Assembly: GCF_041361465.1 (NCBI RefSeq)
Contig: NZ_JBGKAC010000001.1
Span: 496,001 to 560,000 of the forward strand
Direction: 5' to 3'
DNA length: 64,000 nucleotides
Source: Halobaculum sp. MBLA0143
GTDB lineage: Archaea; Halobacteriota; Halobacteria; Halobacteriales; Haloferacaceae
Shown: one piece after another, positions 51,525-61,382 of the stretch
Layout: every line of letters begins with the position of its first letter
Position numbering within the stretch: position 1 is the first letter of the stretch
Notes under the pieces: generated by a model
What the model was told of the DNA's origin: nothing
Seen by the model: the letters and a program-made list of their open reading frames with translations, nothing else
The model's database searches: none
Program-made: the position numbers and the translations under genes

Positions 51525-51985
51525 CGCATGTCCTCCAGGAGTTCGTCGATCTCCTCGGTCGTGTGTCGACCCAACTGTCCGCCGTCGGTGACTGGCTGTT
51601 TGATCCCGTCGTGACCGCCACGCGGGGCGTGGAGCCGGAACACCGGCGCGAGGCCGGCCTCACGGAGCGTGGTCTCTTCGGCGACCAACGCCTCCGCCAG
51701 CGCGTCGGCGTCGTCGTACGCCGTCTCCGCCGCGATCCACTCGTCGTCGACGTCGGCGTCACCCTCGACGGGCTCGCCGCGGCGACGCAGCAACATCGCC
51801 ACCGTCTCGGCGGACGGCTCGCCGAAGGCGACGTAGTCGTTCACCTTCGCCACCATCCCGTCGTAGCTGTCCCGCTCGGGGACGAGCGTCGCGTGGTTGA
51901 CGGAGTGGAGGTTGAGCATGGCCAGGGTGTCGTGGATGTCGTCGGACATGTCGACCTCGCCGCGAAGCTGGACGATCGCCCGCAT
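51521..51985 (-). CDS. rpl30: Ribosomal protein uL30
   Basis: 154 residues of the archaeal/eukaryotic long form. [35 protein letters not shown] is the conserved start; GGHDGIKQPVTDGGQLG follows near the end. Its ATG shares one base with the uS5 stop; a longer upstream frame is a shadow of uS5. Confidence 0.95.
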   Translation of the reverse strand: MRAIVQLRGEVDMSDDIHDTLAMLNLHSVNHATLVPERDSYDGMVAKVNDYVAFGEPSAETVAMLLRRRGEPVEGDADVDDEWIAAETAYDDADALAEALVAEETTLREAGLAPVFRLHAPRGGHDGIKQPVTDGGQLGRHTTEEIDELLEDMR

Positions 51986-52641
51986 CACTCGCTCACCCCT
52001 TCGCGTGCCTCCCGTTGGACCCGGCGTGCGCGGTCCGGCGTCCGGGCCTGCGAGGCGCTCACCAGGGCGTTGAACGTGGCCTTCGCCAGGTTCACCGTCG
52101 TCCGGGTGTTGCCGTTCGAGGAGGTCCAGGCGTCTTCGACGCCCGCCAGATCGAGGATGTTGCGGACGGTCTCTGCGCCCGCAAGCCCGAGCCCCTGCGG
52201 GGCGGGCTTGATCTCCACCTCGACGGAGCCGGCCTTCCCCTCTGCCGTCCGGGTGAGGGAGTTGCGGCCGCCCGCGGAGTCTTCCCACGAGCCGGAGCCC
52301 CGGTCGACGCTGATGACCTGGAGCTTCGCCACGTCGATCGCCTTCTCGATGGCGCCGCCGACCTGGTCGTCCCGGGCCTCGGCGTAGCCGAGGTAGCCGT
52401 TGCGGTTGCCCACCGCGACGGCGACGCGGAACTTCACCCGCCGCCCGGAGTCGGTCATCCGCTGGACCATGTTGATGTCCAGCACCTCGTCGTCCATGTT
52501 CGGCAGCATCTGGTCGACGATCTCCGGCTCCTTCAGCGGGAGCCCCGTCGCCAGCGCCTCGTCCATCGAGGTCACGTCACCTGCCTGTACCTGTCGGCCG
52601 AGCCGCGTCTGCGGCGTCCAGCCGCTGTCGTTGGCGCTCAT
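51985..52641 (-). CDS. rps5: Ribosomal protein uS5
   Basis: 218 residues. Double-stranded RNA-binding-like N domain ([28 protein letters not shown]) and C domain ([28 protein letters not shown]). It shapes the decoding and mRNA-entry region of the small subunit. Starts 1 nt after uL18. Confidence 0.95.
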   Translation of the reverse strand: MSANDSGWTPQTRLGRQVQAGDVTSMDEALATGLPLKEPEIVDQMLPNMDDEVLDINMVQRMTDSGRRVKFRVAVAVGNRNGYLGYAEARDDQVGGAIEKAIDVAKLQVISVDRGSGSWEDSAGGRNSLTRTAEGKAGSVEVEIKPAPQGLGLAGAETVRNILDLAGVEDAWTSSNGNTRTTVNLAKATFNALVSASQARTPDRARRVQREAREGVSE

Positions 52642-52642
52642 G

Positions 52643-53200
52643 TTACTCGAACTCCTCCGTCAGTGTTGCACGCACGTCGTCGAAGTGCTCGGGCAGGTCC
52701 GCCGCGTCGAACTCGCCGCTGTACAGCGGCTCGTCCAGCTGCTCGTCGTACTCGGCGATGTGCTCGCCACGGTTGCGTGGCCAGTCCGCCAGCACGTCCT
52801 CGTTGTGCGGGATCTGGAGTCCCGCGTCGATCGCGCCCTCCTGCACCGCGAACACCTTGTTGCCGGGCGTGGCCGTGTTGAGGCCGATGTCTAACACCGC
52901 CTCCTCCAGGCCAGCCGCGACGGCTCGCAGTCCCGCGAGGTACCCCGTCAGGTACGCGCTCGGCAGGTTCCCCGTTGGAGCCTCCCAGCCGTACTCCGAC
53001 AGGTCCTCGCTGGACGCGGCCGCGTGTGTCTCGTCGCCCTCCGGACCGGGACTGACCAGCTGCGCCCTGACGTGTCGGTTGGAAACCCGCGCAACGAGAC
53101 GCGGCTTCCCGGATTTCAACAGGCGCAACCTCTGGTGGTAGTCGGTCCGAACCTCGCGGCGACGCCGCATCGATACGTTGTATCGTGGTCCGGTTGCCAT
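52643..53200 (-). CDS. rpl18: Ribosomal protein uL18
   Basis: 185 residues, the 5S rRNA-binding protein. [40 protein letters not shown] and [25 protein letters not shown] are archaeal uL18 signatures. The start overlaps the end of eL19 by one base. Confidence 0.95.
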   Translation of the reverse strand: MATGPRYNVSMRRRREVRTDYHQRLRLLKSGKPRLVARVSNRHVRAQLVSPGPEGDETHAAASSEDLSEYGWEAPTGNLPSAYLTGYLAGLRAVAAGLEEAVLDIGLNTATPGNKVFAVQEGAIDAGLQIPHNEDVLADWPRNRGEHIAEYDEQLDEPLYSGEFDAADLPEHFDDVRATLTEEFE

Positions 53201-53661
53201 CAGTCGTCCTCCAGTGTTACGTCGTAGTTCTCCTCGACGTACGAATCGAGCCGGCGGACGTCTTCGAACTCGCCGCCGGACGCTTTGTCGTACAGTTCGC
53301 GGTACTGCGAGCTGTCGAGGGGGCCGTCGTCGCGCAGTTCACGCAGCCGTTCCCGCTGTGCCCGGATCCGTTGGATCCAGTCGTCGCGCTCGTCCTGGCG
53401 ACCGCCTGCCTGCCCCTTCCGGGTGCCGGCGCCGGTGCCGTGGCCGTACGAGCGGGTCTCGGCGCGTTCGCGGGCACGACCCTGGGAGTTGGACTCGGCG
53501 TCCTCCGCCTGGATCGTCCCCTGCTCGATCTGTTCGCGGATGTCCTCGCGTGTGATCGCGTCCGCGAGCTCCGACTGTGCCTCCGGGTCGAGCCAGACGC
53601 GGTCGACACCGACGTCGAGCTCGTCGGCCGCGAGTCGCTTCTGTGCGCTGAGGTCAGTCAT
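53200..53661 (-). CDS. rpl19e: Ribosomal protein eL19
   Basis: 153 residues, a long helical archaeal/eukaryotic large-subunit protein. [26 protein letters not shown] and [29 protein letters not shown] are diagnostic. It overlaps the 3' end of eL32 by 8 nt. Confidence 0.95.
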   Translation of the reverse strand: MTDLSAQKRLAADELDVGVDRVWLDPEAQSELADAITREDIREQIEQGTIQAEDAESNSQGRARERAETRSYGHGTGAGTRKGQAGGRQDERDDWIQRIRAQRERLRELRDDGPLDSSQYRELYDKASGGEFEDVRRLDSYVEENYDVTLEDD

Positions 53662-54373
53662 CGCCGTTCACCTCCACCTCGACGTACGTCGGGTTGAGCA
53701 CGCGGATCTCCCGTTGCTCACACTCGTCTTCGATCCGTTCACGCTTCCGTCCGCCCACCTTCGAGGCGATTCGGACGGCCTCCGTGTCCGGGTCGACGCC
53801 TTCGAGATCGTCCGTGTTGTGGACCCGCACCTCCTCGAAGCCGCTGGGGTGGAGATCGCGCGACGCCGTCGGCGACCGGAAGCCGGCCTGGACGGTGTCG
53901 CCTTTCCCCTTCATCCCGCGGCGTTGCTTCGAGAGCGTGCCGCGCGGTCGCCGCCACGAGGTGGACACGCGCTTCTTCTTGTGGTGGTCCTGACGGTTGA
54001 ACTTCGGCGTGTTCTCGCGGTGCTTCTGGGCGAGCGCACGCGCCGTCTCCGCGTCCAACTCCGGCGTCTTGTCCGCGTGACCCCGGGGACGCAGCTCCGT
54101 CTCGGCGTCCGTCTCCTCGTCGTCCGTCTCGACTTCCTCTTCGGTGTCGTCTTCGATCTCGGCTTCCGTCTCCTCGTCGACCTCGAGGCCGCCGACGTCC
54201 GCCTTGACCCGGGCCGCCAGCGCGTTGCCGACGCCGTCGACGTCCGCGAGCTCCGACTGGGCGGCCGCCTTCACGTCCTCGACGGACTCGTAGCCGGCCT
54301 CCCGCAGCGCCTCCGCCTTGGAGGCGCCGACACCGGAGATGTCTTCGAGGGCCTCGATCTCGTCGTCCGCCAT
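53654..54373 (-). CDS. rpl32e: Ribosomal protein eL32 with N-terminal HhH extension
   Basis: 239 residues. The C-terminal 110 ([40 protein letters not shown]) are eL32. The first about 60 ([31 protein letters not shown]) form a helix-hairpin-helix domain and an acidic linker follows; this extension is normal in haloarchaea. Confidence 0.95.
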   Translation of the reverse strand: MADDEIEALEDISGVGASKAEALREAGYESVEDVKAAAQSELADVDGVGNALAARVKADVGGLEVDEETEAEIEDDTEEEVETDDEETDAETELRPRGHADKTPELDAETARALAQKHRENTPKFNRQDHHKKKRVSTSWRRPRGTLSKQRRGMKGKGDTVQAGFRSPTASRDLHPSGFEEVRVHNTDDLEGVDPDTEAVRIASKVGGRKRERIEDECEQREIRVLNPTYVEVEVNGDD

Positions 54374-54913
54374 CTAGGCACCTCCACGGGGCTTGTTCGT
54401 GATGTAGACCCCGTCCTGGAACACCCGTTCGTCCTTCTCCGTGACTCGGGTGAGCTGTTCGACGTTCGCTGCCGTCTGGCCGACATCCTCCTTCGAGGGG
54501 CCAGAGAGCGTGATCTCCTCGCCGTCGATCTCCACCTCGGTGTCGCCGAGCACGTCCGCCCGCCGCGGCGCGCGCTCGCCCAGGAAGTTCTCGATGACGA
54601 TCTCGCCGCTCTCTTCGGCCACGTCCATCGGGAAGTGCGCGTAGAACACCTCCATCTCGTAGGTCCACCCCTCGGTGACCCCGTGTACCATGTTGTGGAT
54701 GTGGCTCTCGAAGGTGCCGACCGTGGCCTCCGTCTGGCGGTCGGCGTCGTCCGGTCGCTCGATCGTGACGGTGTCCCCGTCTGCGAGGACGGTCACGTCC
54801 GGGTACCAGAGCTGCCGCGTGACGGAGCCTTCCGGCCCTTCCAGGGTCAGGTCGAGGTGGTCGACCTCGGCCGTCGCCTCGTCTGGGATCTGAATGGTTG
54901 TCTGTCGTGTCAT
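54374..54913 (-). CDS. rpl6: Ribosomal protein uL6
   Basis: 179 residues. Two-domain large-subunit protein near the factor-binding stalk: IPDEATAEVDHLDLTLEGPEGSVTR at the N-terminus and NKPRGGA at the end. The ATG at 54913 is chosen; 13 upstream codons in frame read into uS8. Confidence 0.95.
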   Translation of the reverse strand: MTRQTTIQIPDEATAEVDHLDLTLEGPEGSVTRQLWYPDVTVLADGDTVTIERPDDADRQTEATVGTFESHIHNMVHGVTEGWTYEMEVFYAHFPMDVAEESGEIVIENFLGERAPRRADVLGDTEVEIDGEEITLSGPSKEDVGQTAANVEQLTRVTEKDERVFQDGVYITNKPRGGA

Positions 54914-54923
54914 GTCTGTGTTG

Positions 54924-55316
54924 TCAGTAGACGTACGCGAGCAGTTGGCCACCGACGCCCGCCTCTCGGGCCTCGTAGTGGCTCATCACGCCGTGTGACG
55001 TGGTGACGATCAGTGCTCCGTAGTCGCGGGCGGGGAGGTAGCGCTTCTCCCACTTCTCGAACTCGTCTGCCCCCGCCGAGTAGCGGGGCTTGACGACGCC
55101 ACACTCGTTGATCGCGCCCTTCAGTTCGACCTCGAACTTGCCGGCCCTACCGTCTTCCACGTACTCGAAGCCGTCGACGTAGCCGCCGTCGTACAGCACC
55201 TCCAGTACGGAGCCGACCGTGTTCGAGGCGGGCTGGACCGTGTACGCCAGGTTGCCGACGTTCTCCGCGTTGTCGATTCCCGCGAGCGCGTCGGCGAGTG
55301 GATCATTGCCTGCCAT
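54924..55316 (-). CDS. rps8: Ribosomal protein uS8
   Basis: 130 residues. Primary 16S-binding protein; NDPLADALAGIDNAENVG and RDYGALIVTTSHGVMSHYEAREAGVGGQLLAYVY are conserved. ATG at 55316, 2 nt after uS14; the longer frame upstream is antisense or shadow sequence. Confidence 0.95.
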   Translation of the reverse strand: MAGNDPLADALAGIDNAENVGNLAYTVQPASNTVGSVLEVLYDGGYVDGFEYVEDGRAGKFEVELKGAINECGVVKPRYSAGADEFEKWEKRYLPARDYGALIVTTSHGVMSHYEAREAGVGGQLLAYVY

Positions 55317-55318
55317 CG

Positions 55319-55513
55319 TTATCGGTACTTCCGGAACCCCATCGATCGAGCGACCTCGCGGAAACACTGCCGGCAGAGGTTGATGTCGTACTTCCCGACC
55401 AGCCCCTGCTTGCGGTTACACCGCCGGCACGCGACGTTGTCGTCGGTGCGCTTCGAGGCCTGCTCGCCCGTTGGCGTCTCCTGTGTGTCTGTCTCCGTGT
55501 CTGTCTCGCTCAT
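55319..55513 (-). CDS. rps14: Ribosomal protein uS14 (zinc-binding form)
   Basis: 64 residues. [22 protein letters not shown] supplies the zinc site, followed by [14 protein letters not shown]. The first about 25 residues are an acidic Thr/Glu-rich extension; the core is the usual archaeal size. It overlaps uL5 by 4 nt. Confidence 0.95.
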   Translation of the reverse strand: MSETDTETDTQETPTGEQASKRTDDNVACRRCNRKQGLVGKYDINLCRQCFREVARSMGFRKYR

Positions 55514-56037
55514 CTGTCGACCTCCACGTCGAACTCGCGTTCGAGATACGCGACCGCGTCCTCGACGCTCATGCGGTGGTCGTTCGGGATCGAACGGGTG
55601 CGTGCGTCACGCTTGGCCACCCGGTAGCCCGGGCGCGTCAGCGTCACGGTCACGTCCAGCCCGTAGATCCCGACGTTCGGGTCGTACTCCTGGCTCGGGA
55701 ACTCCGTGTGTTCCTCGACGCCGAAGCTCACGTTGCCCACGTTGTCGAACTGCGAGATCGACAGGTCCGAGAGCGGGAGCGCCGTCCCGAGGAACGCCGT
55801 GGCGTCGTTGCCACGCAGCGTCACCTTCGCGCCGATCGGGTCGCCCGGCCGGATGTTGAACTCGCCGATGGCCTTCTCGGCCTGGGTCCGGACGGACTCC
55901 TGGCCCGTGATCTCCTCGAGGATGTCCTCGGCGTCCGCGAGCTCGCGGCCACCGCGGCCGACACCCATGTGGACGACGACCTTCTCGACGGTCGGCTTCC
56001 GCATCGGGTGGAACCCGGCGTCTTCACTCTCGGACAT
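55510..56037 (-). CDS. rpl5: Ribosomal protein uL5
   Basis: 175 residues, binds 5S rRNA and contacts the small subunit. [23 protein letters not shown] and [28 protein letters not shown] are signatures. ATG at 56037 is preferred over the GTG codon just before it because it overlaps the preceding 15-codon ORF as TGATG and sits 6 nt after a GGAGGTGA site. Confidence 0.95.
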   Translation of the reverse strand: MSESEDAGFHPMRKPTVEKVVVHMGVGRGGRELADAEDILEEITGQESVRTQAEKAIGEFNIRPGDPIGAKVTLRGNDATAFLGTALPLSDLSISQFDNVGNVSFGVEEHTEFPSQEYDPNVGIYGLDVTVTLTRPGYRVAKRDARTRSIPNDHRMSVEDAVAYLEREFDVEVDR

Positions 56038-56084
56038 CACTTCTCACCTCCTGAAGACTTCGTCTTCCGTGGATCGGAGTTCAT
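56037..56084 (-). CDS. 15-codon bridging ORF between eS4 and uL5
   Basis: Encodes [15 protein letters not shown]. Its ATG overlaps the eS4 stop and its TGA overlaps the uL5 ATG, both as TGATG. It is preceded by GGAGGTGA at 56091-56098 and contains the GGAGGTGA used by uL5. A homologous ORF lies between uS17 and uL14, at 81% DNA identity over 64 nt. Probably a translational relay; a stable peptide is unproven. Confidence 0.45.
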   Translation of the reverse strand: MNSDPRKTKSSGGEK

Positions 56085-56782
56085 CACTCCTCACCTCCTT
56101 CGGTGAAGTTCTCGTCGATCACGACGACGTAGTCGGCGATCGTCTCGAAGCCACCGTCCGCCTGCGTGACAACGACCGCGTTGTCCCCGGAGCCCGGGGT
56201 GACGCGGATCTCCTCGATCTCGCCGATCTCGCCGGCGTGTCCGCCGTCGACGGCGGTCACGAGCGCCCCCTCCTCGTACGGGAAGTGGGCGACGATCTCC
56301 TTCGTCTCGTTGTCGACCACGAGCGAGTCCCCGCCGGCGTAGCTGTCGTCCGCCCGCAGCGTCGTGCCGTCGTGGAGCGTGTACTGGAACGCCCCGCCGG
56401 CCACCTGCTGCTTGCCGACGACCTTCCCCAGCCGGGAGGCCGCCGCGTCCTCGTCGATGGGGGTCAGCGACAGCCGACCGCCCTCCGACGGGAACACGCG
56501 GTAGTACTCGTCTCGCTCGGTGAACGCGAGGATGTCGAACATCCCCACCGGACGGTCCTCGGCGACGTTGCCGTCACCGTTGACCAACACGCTGCCGCCC
56601 TCTAGGGCGTAGCGTGCCTCCTTCCGGCTGTCGACGTACCCCAGCACGTCCCGCAGGACGATCAACAGGGGCACACCCGTCTCGCCGTGTGGACCGGCGT
56701 CCGCCTTCACCGTGAACGTCTCCTCCTTCCGTTCGACCGGCCACGAGTCCGGGGCCGAGAGTCGTTTCTGGTGGTTGCTCAT
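56084..56782 (-). CDS. rps4e: Ribosomal protein eS4
   Basis: 232 residues. [27 protein letters not shown] at the N-terminus, then the S4-type RNA-binding region ([21 protein letters not shown]) and a KOW-like C-terminal domain. Archaeal/eukaryotic small-subunit protein. Its stop is joined to the 15-codon ORF. Confidence 0.95.
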   Translation of the reverse strand: MSNHQKRLSAPDSWPVERKEETFTVKADAGPHGETGVPLLIVLRDVLGYVDSRKEARYALEGGSVLVNGDGNVAEDRPVGMFDILAFTERDEYYRVFPSEGGRLSLTPIDEDAAASRLGKVVGKQQVAGGAFQYTLHDGTTLRADDSYAGGDSLVVDNETKEIVAHFPYEEGALVTAVDGGHAGEIGEIEEIRVTPGSGDNAVVVTQADGGFETIADYVVVIDENFTEGGEE

Positions 56783-56783
56783 C

Positions 56784-57146
56784 TTACGCAGCCTCCTCGT
56801 CGGACTCCAGACGTGCCTCGCGGCGGTCGTCCTCTAAGTCGAGCTCCGTCACGCGGAGGTTCGAAGCGTCCAGCGGACGCGGCACCTCCTCGCCGTCTGC
56901 ACTCTCGACGGTGACGTCCTCGACGTGGACGACCGCTTCCCGCAGGTCCACGCGCACGACCTCTTCCTCCTCGCCGGCGTGGTCACCGCGCATCACTTCG
57001 ACGGTGTCGCCGACGTTGACGCGGACGTTCCGCTGGTCGTACTCCTCTCGGAGCTCCGCCGAGAGGGTCGCGCGAACCTGGGTCTGCCGCTCGTGGAGCG
57101 GCGCGTCCCGTGTCTGGGTCCGTTGCTTGTGTGGTTGCTCGGTCAT
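56784..57146 (-). CDS. rpl24: Ribosomal protein uL24
   Basis: 120 residues. [23 protein letters not shown], then the KOW motif [25 protein letters not shown]. Assembly initiator at the 5' end of 23S rRNA and near the exit tunnel. Overlaps uL14 by 4 nt. Confidence 0.95.
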   Translation of the reverse strand: MTEQPHKQRTQTRDAPLHERQTQVRATLSAELREEYDQRNVRVNVGDTVEVMRGDHAGEEEEVVRVDLREAVVHVEDVTVESADGEEVPRPLDASNLRVTELDLEDDRREARLESDEEAA

Positions 57147-57541
57147 ACGATCTGTGTCGCGGTGCTGGCGATGCTCCCGAAGCGCTCGGCGACCTCACGC
57201 GCGATGGGACCCTTGATCTCCGTCCCGCGCGGCTCCTCCGCGTCGTCGACGACGACTGCGGCGTTGTCCGCGAACTTCACGCGCGTGCCGCTGGGACGGC
57301 GGATCGGCTTCCGCTGCCGGACGACCACCGCCTCCAGCACCTGGCGGCGCATCTCCGGGGTCCCCTTGGTGACCGAGACGGTCACCTTGGCGCCGACGCC
57401 GGCCTTGGGGTGTCTGTTCTTCGTGCCGCCGTAGCCCGAGACGCTGATCACCTTCAGCTCGCGTGCGCCAGTGTTGTCGGCACACGTGATCAGCGATCCC
57501 TTCTCCAGACCCTGCGTCACGTCCGCCTTCAGGGCCTGCAT
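57143..57541 (-). CDS. rpl14: Ribosomal protein uL14
   Basis: 132 residues. [21 protein letters not shown] and [21 protein letters not shown] are conserved. Located at the subunit interface. Its ATG overlaps the second 15-codon ORF (TGATG) behind a GGAGGTGA site. Confidence 0.95.
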   Translation of the reverse strand: MQALKADVTQGLEKGSLITCADNTGARELKVISVSGYGGTKNRHPKAGVGAKVTVSVTKGTPEMRRQVLEAVVVRQRKPIRRPSGTRVKFADNAAVVVDDAEEPRGTEIKGPIAREVAERFGSIASTATQIV

Positions 57542-57588
57542 CAGTCGTCACCTCCTGAGGACACGGTCTCCTGTGGGTCGGAGCACAT
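57541..57588 (-). CDS. 15-codon bridging ORF between uS17 and uL14
   Basis: Encodes [15 protein letters not shown], homologous to the ORF between eS4 and uL5 ([15 protein letters not shown]). The ATG overlaps the uS17 stop and the TGA overlaps the uL14 start; GGAGGTGA sites stand before it (57595-57602) and inside its 3' end. Likely a duplicated coupling module. Confidence 0.45.
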   Translation of the reverse strand: MCSDPQETVSSGGDD

Positions 57589-57914
57589 CACTCCTCACCT
57601 CCGACCGTCTCGACGACGACGTGTGACTTCGTCTTCGAGAGGGGTCGTGTCTCGGCGATCCGCACCTCCTCGCCCTCCTCGACGTCGAGGCAGGGCGGGT
57701 GGTGTGCGGACACGCGGCTCCGTCGCTTCATGTAGCGGTCGTACTTCGGGACGTACACGTCGTACTCCCGTTCGACCACTACGGTCTTCGTCATATCTGT
57801 GGAGGCGACCTCCCCTTCGAGCGTCTGTCCGCGCACGCTGAGCGTGCCGTGGAACGGACAGTTCTCGTCGGAGCACGTCGTCTCCGGATCTGTTACGTTC
57901 AGTCCGATTGCCAT
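57588..57914 (-). CDS. rps17: Ribosomal protein uS17
   Basis: 108 residues. [33 protein letters not shown] and [21 protein letters not shown] are archaeal uS17 signatures. Primary 16S-binding protein. It overlaps the rnp1 frame by 16 nt. Confidence 0.95.
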   Translation of the reverse strand: MAIGLNVTDPETTCSDENCPFHGTLSVRGQTLEGEVASTDMTKTVVVEREYDVYVPKYDRYMKRRSRVSAHHPPCLDVEEGEEVRIAETRPLSKTKSHVVVETVGGEE

Positions 57915-58378
57915 GTCGAATCACCTGCACGTTCCGTGCGGAAGGCGGGTCGTGAGAGCAGTCGTCTCCCATCCACCGTAACGTAGACCACGTCCTCGCA
58001 GCCGCCAGACTTCTCGGCTGGCCGGGCCGACCCCGTGCCGAGAGTTTCCCACGGAAGTTCGAACGCGGACCCCGACCCCTTGCGGCGGTCGGCGGCTTCA
58101 TCTGTGAGACCGCTCGCCGGCGGAACTGTCGCCCCGCCGGCCGTCTCGTCTGCCACACTGGAACTGTCTGCCGGGAGCCCGAACAGGAACTGTGTGTCCC
58201 CCTTCGGCACCCGGCGGTCGCGGACACCCGAGGCTGTCGGCCCGCGGACCACGAGGGTCCGCTCCGTCTCGGCCGCGACACGGCCCTCGATCCCGACGAG
58301 GTCGGGGTTGGGGGCGTCGACCACCCGTACCGGGAGGCCGACGAGTTCGTGTCGTGTCAGTGTCTCGGGTGTCGGCAT
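57899..58378 (-). CDS. rnp1: RNase P protein component 1 (Rpp29/Pop4)
   Basis: 159 residues. The Sm-like fold core appears as [38 protein letters not shown] and [13 protein letters not shown] disordered insert of about 55 residues ([13 protein letters not shown] onward) separates this from the final strand [14 protein letters not shown]. It helps the RNase P RNA cut tRNA 5' leaders. Its place between uL29 and uS17 is conserved in archaea. Confidence 0.92.
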   Translation of the reverse strand: MPTPETLTRHELVGLPVRVVDAPNPDLVGIEGRVAAETERTLVVRGPTASGVRDRRVPKGDTQFLFGLPADSSSVADETAGGATVPPASGLTDEAADRRKGSGSAFELPWETLGTGSARPAEKSGGCEDVVYVTVDGRRLLSRPAFRTERAGDSTWQSD

Positions 58379-58382
58379 TGTG

Positions 58383-58589
58383 TTACTCTACGTCGCCTTC
58401 CTCGCGCTGGATCGTCTTGATCCGCGCGATCGTTCGCTTCAGCTCACCGTACCGACCGGGGTTCTCCGGCGCACCACCGGCCGCCTGAACCGCCTTCGCG
58501 TTGAGGAGCTCCGTCTCCAGATCCTCGAGCTCCTGCTGGCGTTCCGCCGCCGTCATGTCGCGGATCTCCTCGGTGTGGAGGATCGCCAT
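58383..58589 (-). CDS. rpl29: Ribosomal protein uL29
   Basis: 68 residues, two-helix hairpin near the exit tunnel. [31 protein letters not shown] and [15 protein letters not shown] are conserved. The ATG at 58589 is preferred over a GTG at 58595 since the family starts MAILH. Confidence 0.94.
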   Translation of the reverse strand: MAILHTEEIRDMTAAERQQELEDLETELLNAKAVQAAGGAPENPGRYGELKRTIARIKTIQREEGDVE

Positions 58590-58591
58590 CG

Positions 58592-59515
58592 TCACTCACC
58601 CCCCTCGTCTTCGTCGCCTTCGGACGCCTCTTCCATCTCGCCGACGAGGTCGGCCGCCTCGCTCTCGACTTCCTCGTCGAGGTCGTCCAGTTCCTCGTCG
58701 ATCTCCTCTTCGTCGCCGCCGGGGACGTCGACGGCCTCCTCTTCGCCGGGGAGCTCCGTCTCCTCGACGACCTCCTCGACGACCTCCTCGGAGACGGCGT
58801 CGTCCGGCTCCTCGTCGGTGTCGACGTCCGCCGGTTCGGCCTCGGGCACCTCGTCGGGCTCCTCCAGGAGCGACTCGACGCCCTCGTCTTCGACCTGTTG
58901 TTCGACCTCGGGGGCCTCGGCGTCCTCGCTGACCTCGAAGTCGTCCGGCAGCTTCGCCTCCGGCGGGATGATCTTCACCGTCACGCCGATGGTGCCGAGC
59001 TGCATCACGGCGACGCCCTGGCCGTCGTCGACCACGTCGTTCGCCGGCTCGCCGTTGTGCTTGATGTAGCCGCGGTTGAACTTCTCGACGCGCGAACGAG
59101 CGCCCGTCACCTTCCCGGAGAGGACGATCTCGGCGCCCAGCGCGCCCGCGTCCATGATCCGGTCGATCGTCGTGTGGCCGGCCCGCCGGAAGTACCAGCC
59201 CCGTTCGAGGGCGTTGGCGAGCTTGTCGGCGACGACCCGGGCGTTGAGGTCCGGCTCGTCGACCTCCTGCACGTCGATCTGCGGATCGTCCATGTCGAAC
59301 CGATCTTCCAGCTCCGTGGTGATCTTCCGGATGTTCTTCCCACCCTTGCCGATCACCATCCCGGGCTTCTCCGCCTTCAGGACGATCTGTGTCCCCATCG
59401 GCGTCTTGGCGACGTCCATGCCGCCGTAGCCCGCTCGACCGAGCTCTTCTTCGAAGAACTCGTCGATCTGCGTGCGCTGGAGCCCGTCCTCGATGAACGC
59501 CTGTTCGTCCGCCAT
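58592..59515 (-). CDS. rps3: Ribosomal protein uS3 with long acidic tail
   Basis: 307 residues. KH domain [19 protein letters not shown] and C domain [32 protein letters not shown] occupy residues 1-205. The last about 95 residues are almost entirely Glu/Asp with few basic residues, longer than in most relatives. The start shares one base with the uL22 stop. Confidence 0.95.
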   Translation of the reverse strand: MADEQAFIEDGLQRTQIDEFFEEELGRAGYGGMDVAKTPMGTQIVLKAEKPGMVIGKGGKNIRKITTELEDRFDMDDPQIDVQEVDEPDLNARVVADKLANALERGWYFRRAGHTTIDRIMDAGALGAEIVLSGKVTGARSRVEKFNRGYIKHNGEPANDVVDDGQGVAVMQLGTIGVTVKIIPPEAKLPDDFEVSEDAEAPEVEQQVEDEGVESLLEEPDEVPEAEPADVDTDEEPDDAVSEEVVEEVVEETELPGEEEAVDVPGGDEEEIDEELDDLDEEVESEAADLVGEMEEASEGDEDEGGE

Positions 59516-59976
59516 CAGTTCTCGACCTCCTCGATGATCATCTCTACGTCCACCTCGGGTGTGTTGTGCGGACTCGCCCGCCCCATCGCACGGGGCTGCT
59601 GGCTCGTCTGTTCACCCACCTTGTGGGGTGCGGTGTGTTTGATCTCCATCGCGTCGGCGTCGAACCCCTGACGGTCGGCGTTGTTGGAGACGTTCTCCAA
59701 CAGCTTCAGGAAGTCCTCGGCGGCCTTCTCCGGGTACCGACCCGCGTCCCAGCCGTCGATGTCCCCCCGGTGGCCGACACCGGAGTTGTGCTGCCGGAAC
59801 GGCACCGACTGTTCTTCCGCGATCACGGCCTCCAGGTACGCCTTCGCGTCGGCGACCGTCTCGCCGCGGAGCTCGCGGGCGATGGCCTTGCTGTGCTTCA
59901 GACTGATGTTGCGGTCTCGGAGCATCCCCTTCGCGGTGGTGTCCGGGTCCGCCTCGACGCTGTAGCTGATTCCCAT
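59515..59976 (-). CDS. rpl22: Ribosomal protein uL22
   Basis: 153 residues. Lines the exit tunnel. GISYSVEADPDTTAKGMLRDRNISLKHSKAIARELRG and KHTAPHKVGEQTSQQPRAMGRA are archaeal uL22 signatures. Starts 4 nt after uS19. Confidence 0.95.
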   Translation of the reverse strand: MGISYSVEADPDTTAKGMLRDRNISLKHSKAIARELRGETVADAKAYLEAVIAEEQSVPFRQHNSGVGHRGDIDGWDAGRYPEKAAEDFLKLLENVSNNADRQGFDADAMEIKHTAPHKVGEQTSQQPRAMGRASPHNTPEVDVEMIIEEVEN

Positions 59977-59980
59977 GGTG

Positions 59981-60403
59981 TCACTTCAGGGGCACGAACT
60001 TCGAGGACCGGGTCGCGCCGATGCCGGCCTGTCCGTGTTCGACGGACGTGCGGGTCAACTGGAACTCCCCGAGGTAGTGGCCGATCATCTCCGGCTCCAC
60101 CTCGACGCGCTCGAACGACTGACCGGTGTACACCGCGAACGTCAGTCCGACGAACTCCGGGACGATCGGCATGTCCCGGAGGTGCGTCCGGATCGGGTCG
60201 TTCGCGGTCTCCTCCTCGCCGGCCTCGCGGGCCTGTTCGAGCAGCTTCTGTTGTTCCGTGTCCAGCCCCCGCTGGATGCTTCGCCGCGCGCGTGCGGGCA
60301 GCAGTTCCGTCACCTCGTCGAGATCCATCTCGTCGAGCTCGTCGAGCGTGTGGCCGCGGTAGGTGAACTCACCCTCGCGGCCGGTTCTGTACTCTGTCGA
60401 CAT
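59981..60403 (-). CDS. rps19: Ribosomal protein uS19
   Basis: 140 residues. [31 protein letters not shown] is the archaeal N-terminal extension; the core [36 protein letters not shown] is conserved. Small-subunit head protein. Confidence 0.95.
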   Translation of the reverse strand: MSTEYRTGREGEFTYRGHTLDELDEMDLDEVTELLPARARRSIQRGLDTEQQKLLEQAREAGEEETANDPIRTHLRDMPIVPEFVGLTFAVYTGQSFERVEVEPEMIGHYLGEFQLTRTSVEHGQAGIGATRSSKFVPLK

Positions 60404-60406
60404 GTG

Positions 60407-61129
60407 TTACGAGTCCCTCCCGGTTCCGGTTCGTTTCGAGGCGATGTCGCCCACCTTCCGTCCCGGCGGAGCGTCCCGCGAGATGGACTTGGGCTTGCCG
60501 GGGTGCTGGCGCCCCCCGCCGCCGAACGGGTGGTCGATGGCGTTCATCGCCACGCCGCGGACACGCGGGTACTTCGTCCCACGTGCCTTCATCTTGTGGT
60601 GTTTGTTGCCGGCCTTCACGAACGGCTTCTCCGTCCGGCCGCCGGCGGCGACCACGCCGATCGTGGCCTGGCAGTCCGGGTTCAGCCGCTTGACCTCGTC
60701 GCTGGGCAGCTGGACGACCGTCACGTTGCGGTCGTGGGTCAGCAGTGTCGCCGACACGCCCGACGCACGGGCGAACTTCCCGCCGTCGCCCGGCTTCGAC
60801 TCCACGTTGCAGACGGGGACCCCCTCCGGGATCTCCGCCAACGGCAGCGTGTTGCCCGGCTCGATCTCCGCCGAGACGCCGATCTGGATCTCCTGGCCGG
60901 TCGTGATCCCCTCCGGGGCGAGCACGAGGCGGCGGTCGCCGTCCTCGAACTCCACGTCCGCCAGCGGTGCTGACCGCGCCGGGTCGTGTTCGATCCCGAC
61001 GACCTCACCGGTCACCGTGTCGTCGTCCTCGACGGTCTTGTGCTGTTTGTCCGACTTGTAGCGGTGCGACGGGGCTCGGAACGTCGAGCCGCCGCGACCA
61101 CGTCGTTGTCCTTGGATTCGTGCGCCCAT
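60407..61129 (-). CDS. rpl2: Ribosomal protein uL2
   Basis: 240 residues. GARIQGQRRGRGGSTFRAPSHRYK at the N-terminus and AMNAIDHPFGGGGRQHPGKPKS, with the conserved His near the peptidyl-transferase centre, at the C-terminus. It starts 1 nt after uL23. Confidence 0.95.
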   Translation of the reverse strand: MGARIQGQRRGRGGSTFRAPSHRYKSDKQHKTVEDDDTVTGEVVGIEHDPARSAPLADVEFEDGDRRLVLAPEGITTGQEIQIGVSAEIEPGNTLPLAEIPEGVPVCNVESKPGDGGKFARASGVSATLLTHDRNVTVVQLPSDEVKRLNPDCQATIGVVAAGGRTEKPFVKAGNKHHKMKARGTKYPRVRGVAMNAIDHPFGGGGRQHPGKPKSISRDAPPGRKVGDIASKRTGTGRDS

Positions 61130-61130
61130 G

Positions 61131-61382
61131 TCAGAACACCCCGATTCTGGAGGCGACGTCCTGTGCGTCGTCCTCCTCCGAGAGCCGCAGGGTCGCCTTC
61201 TTTCGACCCTGTGGCGTCACCTGCGTGTTTACGCTCGTCACCGCCACCTCGAACCGCGACTCCACTTCCTCGCGGATCTCCGGCTTCGTCGCGTCCGAGT
61301 CGACGACGAACTGGAGCTTGTTGGCGAAGTCCATCTCGTCCATCGCCTTCTCCGTCACGAGCGGGTGGTGAACGACACTCAT
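61131..61382 (-). CDS. rpl23: Ribosomal protein uL23
   Basis: 83 residues. HPLVTEKAMDEMDFANKLQFVVD and VTSVNTQVTPQGRKKATLRL are typical. It lies at the tunnel exit, where SRP docks. Overlaps uL4 by 4 nt. Confidence 0.95.
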   Translation of the reverse strand: MSVVHHPLVTEKAMDEMDFANKLQFVVDSDATKPEIREEVESRFEVAVTSVNTQVTPQGRKKATLRLSEEDDAQDVASRIGVF

